A stretch of 64,000 nucleotides of DNA from Rhodanobacter denitrificans. Lineage in GTDB: Bacteria; Pseudomonadota; Gammaproteobacteria; Xanthomonadales; Rhodanobacteraceae. The stretch spans positions 62,001 to 126,000 of the forward strand of contig NZ_QFWQ01000008.1 of assembly GCF_003335105.1 (NCBI RefSeq), written 5' to 3'. Positions 61,430-64,000 of this stretch are shown in pieces (position 1 is the stretch's first letter; each line of letters opens with the position of its first letter). The notes beneath the pieces were generated by a model. That model was not told the DNA's origin and did not search any database. It saw nothing but the letters and a program-made list of their open reading frames with translations. The position numbers were made by a program, and so were the translations under genes.

Positions 61430-61966
61430 ATGAACCCGTCGCACAACCTGTTCCTCATCGGCCCCACGGGTGCCGGCAAGACCTCGATCGGGCGACGGCT
61501 TGCCGCACATTATGGCCTGAGCTTCGTCGATCTCGACCAGGAGATCGAACACCATTGCGGCGTGGATGTGAACACGGTGTTCGCGATCGAGGGCGAGGCC
61601 GGTTTCCGCCAGCGCGAAAGCGCGCTGCTGGACGAATGCAGCCGTCGTCCCGGCGTGCTGCTGGCCACCGGCGCCGGGGCAGTGCTGGCCGAGCCCAACC
61701 GTCGGCACCTGGCCGGCCGCGGCTACGTGGTGTGGCTGCAGACTACCATCGAGCAGCAACTGGAACGGCTGGAGCGCGACCACCGCCGTCCGCTGCTGGC
61801 CGGAGCCGACCGTCCTGAACGGCTGCAGGCGATGGCGCAGGTGCGCGAACCGATCTACCGCGAACTCGCCGACCTCGCGGTGCCCGGCGAACACGGCGGC
61901 GTCGTCGCCGCCAGCGAGCGCTGCATCGCGCTGATCGACCATCATTGGCAGCGCCCCTACGCATGA
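61430..61966 (+). CDS. aroK: Shikimate kinase (AroK)
   Basis: P-loop kinase of 178 residues that phosphorylates shikimate. Walker [12 protein letters not shown] (about residues 11-21), [11 protein letters not shown] (shikimate-binding Asp), [10 protein letters not shown] (Arg for shikimate), [11 protein letters not shown] and the lid RRPLLAG are present. The ATG at 61430 was preferred to a TTG two codons before. Its stop overlaps the aroB start (ATGA). The pair aroK-aroB is a common conserved operon. Confidence 0.95.
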   Translation: MNPSHNLFLIGPTGAGKTSIGRRLAAHYGLSFVDLDQEIEHHCGVDVNTVFAIEGEAGFRQRESALLDECSRRPGVLLATGAGAVLAEPNRRHLAGRGYVVWLQTTIEQQLERLERDHRRPLLAGADRPERLQAMAQVREPIYRELADLAVPGEHGGVVAASERCIALIDHHWQRPYA

Positions 61967-63081
61967 CCCAGGCAGACCGCATGAACGACCCCGCATTCCA
62001 GACGATCACCGTTGCCCTCGGCTCACGCAGCTATCCGGTCTGGATCGGCGCCGGCCTGCTCGGCGAGCAGGCACGCTGGCGCGCCATGCTGCGCGGCCGG
62101 CACGCGCTGGTGGTCAGCAATACCACGGTGGCGCCGCTGTACCTGCCATGCATCGAGGCAGGCCTGGACGGACTGCGCTGGTCGACGTTCCTTCTCGACG
62201 ACGGCGAGGCGCACAAGAGCTTCGCCAACGTCGGCCGCGCGCTGGAAGCGCTGGGCGAACTCGGCGCCACCCGCGACGCCTGTGTGATCGCGCTGGGCGG
62301 TGGCGTGGTCGGTGACCTGGCCGGCTTCAGCGCGGCCTGCTGGATGCGCGGCATCGACTTCATCCAGATGCCGACCACCCTGCTGGCGATGGTCGATTCC
62401 TCGGTCGGCGGCAAGACTGGCGTCAACCTGCCGGTCGGCAAGAACCTCGCCGGCGCGTTCCACCAGCCGCGTGCGGTGGTGGCCGACGTCGACACCCTGG
62501 CCACCCTGCCCGGTCGCGAATTCCACGCCGGCCTGGCCGAGGTGATCAAGGGTGCCGCGATTGGCGACGAACCGTTTTTCGCCTGGCTGGAACAGCATGC
62601 CGCCGCGCTCGCCGCGCGTGATCCCGCCACCGTGATGGAAGCGATCGCGCGCAAGGTTCGGTACAAGGCCGGCGTAGTCGCCCGCGACGAGACCGAACAG
62701 GGCGAACGCGCCCTGCTCAACCTGGGTCACACCTTCGGCCACGCGCTGGAAACCGCCGGCCACTACACCACCCTGCTGCATGGCGAGGGCGTGGCGATCG
62801 GCATGCTGCTGGCCGCCCGGCTGTCCGAGCGGCTGGACATGAGCGACGCGGCCGCCACCACCCGCCTGCAGCGCCTGCTGGAAACCCTCGGCCTGCCGGT
62901 GGCGATCCCGTCCGGGATGGATCCGCAGCAGCTGCTGGCGCTGATGCGGCTGGACAAGAAGAACATCGCCGGCACGCTGCGGCTGATCCTGTGGCGCGGC
63001 ATCGGCCGCGCGGAAATCGTCGCCGGCGTGAACGAGGCCGACGTGCTGGCCGTGCTGACCGAAGCCACCTCAGCGCCGTAG
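61963..63081 (+). CDS. aroB: 3-dehydroquinate synthase (AroB)
   Basis: NAD- and zinc/cobalt-dependent enzyme of 372 residues that cyclises DAHP to 3-dehydroquinate, second step of the shikimate pathway. [33 protein letters not shown] (phosphate/NAD site), GLAEVIKGA (metal Glu) and [11 protein letters not shown] with two metal His are present. The ATG at 61963 overlaps the aroK stop; another ATG at 61981 is possible. The stop lies inside REP-like palindrome copy 3. Confidence 0.96.
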   Translation: MTQADRMNDPAFQTITVALGSRSYPVWIGAGLLGEQARWRAMLRGRHALVVSNTTVAPLYLPCIEAGLDGLRWSTFLLDDGEAHKSFANVGRALEALGELGATRDACVIALGGGVVGDLAGFSAACWMRGIDFIQMPTTLLAMVDSSVGGKTGVNLPVGKNLAGAFHQPRAVVADVDTLATLPGREFHAGLAEVIKGAAIGDEPFFAWLEQHAAALAARDPATVMEAIARKVRYKAGVVARDETEQGERALLNLGHTFGHALETAGHYTTLLHGEGVAIGMLLAARLSERLDMSDAAATTRLQRLLETLGLPVAIPSGMDPQQLLALMRLDKKNIAGTLRLILWRGIGRAEIVAGVNEADVLAVLTEATSAP

Positions 63082-63153
63082 GGCGGGCACGGGCCGCCGC
63101 ACTTGCCGGAACATGGCGGCGAATCGAAACCCGGCGGACAGTGTCCGCTCTAC
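63078..63153. repeat. REP-like palindrome, copy 3 (overlaps the aroB stop)
   Basis: A 76-bp palindrome: left arm GTAGGGCGGGCACGGGCCGC from 63078, right arm ending GGACAGTGTCCGCTCTAC at 63153, more diverged than copies 1 and 2. The first bases form the aroB stop (TAG, 63079-63081). Confidence 0.72.
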
Positions 63154-63205
63154 AAAAGCCGTTCATAGCGCGCACCGCCGTGGCGTGTGACGACGTGCCC
63201 CGCCC

Positions 63206-63238
63206 GTGCAACGGGTGCAATCGTGCAAATCCTATAAA
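63206..63238 (+). promoter_or_regulatory. GTGCAA triple repeat and TATAAA box before the WGR gene
   Basis: Three GTGCAA copies (63206, 63215, 63223) with 9- and 8-bp spacing lead to TATAAA at 63233-63238, which could be a -10 box about 50 bp before the WGR start. No clear -35. A tandem regulator site is possible. Confidence 0.35.
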
Positions 63239-63285
63239 CTGTGGCGTCCGGCTACGCGCCTGTTCGTGCGGCATCCCTGGAATCC

Positions 63286-63546
63286 ATGCGCCTCTACCTG
63301 CAAACCGTGCCCGGCGCCGCCGAAGCACCCCGCTACGTCCAGATCACGCTGGAGCAGGACCTGCTCGGCGGCTGGACGCTGTACCGCGAATCCGGCATCC
63401 AGGGCGGCCGCGCCACCATGAAGCGCGAGCAGTTCCTGGAGCGCGACGAGGCGGTCGCCGCCTTCGAGAAAGCCCGCGATGCCCAGCTCAAGCGCGGCTT
63501 CCGCCTGATGTTTGCCCAGGGGCTGGAAGGCCCGTACGGACGCTGA
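63286..63546 (+). CDS. WGR-domain protein
   Basis: Protein of 86 residues consisting of one WGR-like domain: [34 protein letters not shown], with the pattern W/G/R, followed by a C-terminal helix. Stand-alone WGR proteins occur in bacteria; the domain is known from PARPs as a nucleic-acid binding module. No experimental role is known for this type. The ATG at 63286 gives the family length. hemE begins 5 bp after the stop, so the two are likely cotranscribed. Confidence 0.85.
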   Translation: MRLYLQTVPGAAEAPRYVQITLEQDLLGGWTLYRESGIQGGRATMKREQFLERDEAVAAFEKARDAQLKRGFRLMFAQGLEGPYGR

Positions 63547-63551
63547 TCGAA

Positions 63552-64000
63552 ATGACCGATGTGTTGAAGAACGACCGCTTCCTGCGTGCACTTCGCCGCG
63601 AACCCACCGACACCACGCCGATCTGGGTGATGCGCCAGGCCGGCCGCTACCTGCCGGAGTACCGTGCCACCCGCGAGCGCGCCGGCAGCTTCATGGGCCT
63701 GGCACAGAACCCCGGGTTCGCCTGCGAGGTGACCCTGCAGCCGCTGGAGCGCTTCGATCTCGACGCGGCGATCCTGTTCTCCGACATCCTCACCATCCCC
63801 GACGCGATGGGCCTGGGCCTGTCGTTCGCCCACGGCGAGGGCCCGCAGTTCGCCCGCCCGCTACGCACGGCGGCCGACATCGCGAAACTCGCCGTGCCCG
63901 ACATGGACGGCGAGCTGCGCTACGTGATGGACGCGGTGCGCCTGATCCGCCGGGAACTGCATGGCCGCGTGCCGCTGATCGGCTTCTCCGGCAGCCCGTG
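63552..64000 (+). CDS. hemE: Uroporphyrinogen decarboxylase (HemE), 5' part
   Basis: The first 149 codons of hemE run off the right edge with no stop. Translation gives [20 protein letters not shown], then [18 protein letters not shown], the universal uroporphyrinogen-decarboxylase signature with the active-site Arg, then [19 protein letters not shown] (catalytic Asp). The enzyme removes four carboxyl groups from uroporphyrinogen III in heme synthesis. The start ATG at 63552 is 5 bp after the WGR gene. Confidence 0.95.
   Translation, partial: MTDVLKNDRFLRALRREPTDTTPIWVMRQAGRYLPEYRATRERAGSFMGLAQNPGFACEVTLQPLERFDLDAAILFSDILTIPDAMGLGLSFAHGEGPQFARPLRTAADIAKLAVPDMDGELRYVMDAVRLIRRELHGRVPLIGFSGSP

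Noticed and set aside
1-64000. Prophage, transposon or integrative element
   Set aside because: No integrase, transposase, capsid, relaxase or attachment-site duplication was seen; gene order is that of a conserved chromosome.

Overview
The window reads as chromosome of a high-GC gammaproteobacterium of the Xanthomonadales, most like the Rhodanobacteraceae (Rhodanobacter/Dyella/Frateuria group). The basis is gene content and order: pilGHIJ-chpABC facing gshB-tonB-yqgE-ruvX-pyrB, pilT-pilU facing proC-yggT, two large TonB-dependent receptors, RegB/RegA, and the dispersed palindromes typical of that order. No 16S gene or tRNA was seen, so the genus is an inference. Coding density is high, and most neighbouring genes overlap by 4 bp (ATGA/GTGA), which suggests translational coupling.

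Layout: 0-4.2 kb holds dgkA, a POT peptide transporter and a RegB/RegA redox two-component pair. 4.4-8.3 kb is a three-gene unit: TonB receptor, secreted Asp-box propeller, thioredoxin-like protein. 8.2-13.5 kb runs on the minus strand: a large polytopic membrane protein, a secreted isoaspartyl peptidase, and a BlaI/M56 pair with visible operators. 13.7-17 kb has a fused succinyl-CoA:3-ketoacid CoA-transferase and an OmpR-type two-component pair. 17-22 kb has tesA facing ybbA-ybbP, with overlapping start codons, then a YbiR-like permease. 22-29 kb has a GSGD-repeat exported protein, a minus-strand run gspN-hisN-nudE-cysQ-mazG, and bioA. rsmE follows.

30-41.7 kb is the chemosensory operon for type IV pili (pilG, pilH, pilI, pilJ, chpA, chpB, chpC, all minus). 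ChpA is 1993 residues with four Hpt-like modules, a CheA core and a receiver. pilK is absent and ChpB lacks the serine of the CheB active site. 42-48 kb: gshB, tonB, yqgE, ruvX, pyrB, an unknown lipoprotein and a BON protein. 48.5-51.6 kb: an Oar-like TonB receptor with a promoter/operator and a 3' terminator. 51.9-54.3 kb: the pilus retraction ATPases PilU and PilT. 54.7-56 kb: proC-yggT. 56.1-56.8 kb is a gene-free, palindrome-rich repeat element. 56.9-64 kb: a BtuF-like protein, yjbQ-pdxH, a glycerate kinase-like protein, dodecin, a YbjQ protein, a YeeZ-like epimerase, aroK-aroB, a WGR protein and the 5' part of hemE.

No phage, transposase, CRISPR array or biosynthetic cluster was found. 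The most unusual material is the repeats (three REP-like palindromes at gene ends, the 56-kb element, an inverted-repeat insert between pilT and pilU, a 45-bp tandem repeat inside chpA), the apparently reduced adaptation branch of the Pil-Chp system, and the TonB-receptor/Asp-box/thioredoxin unit of unknown substrate.
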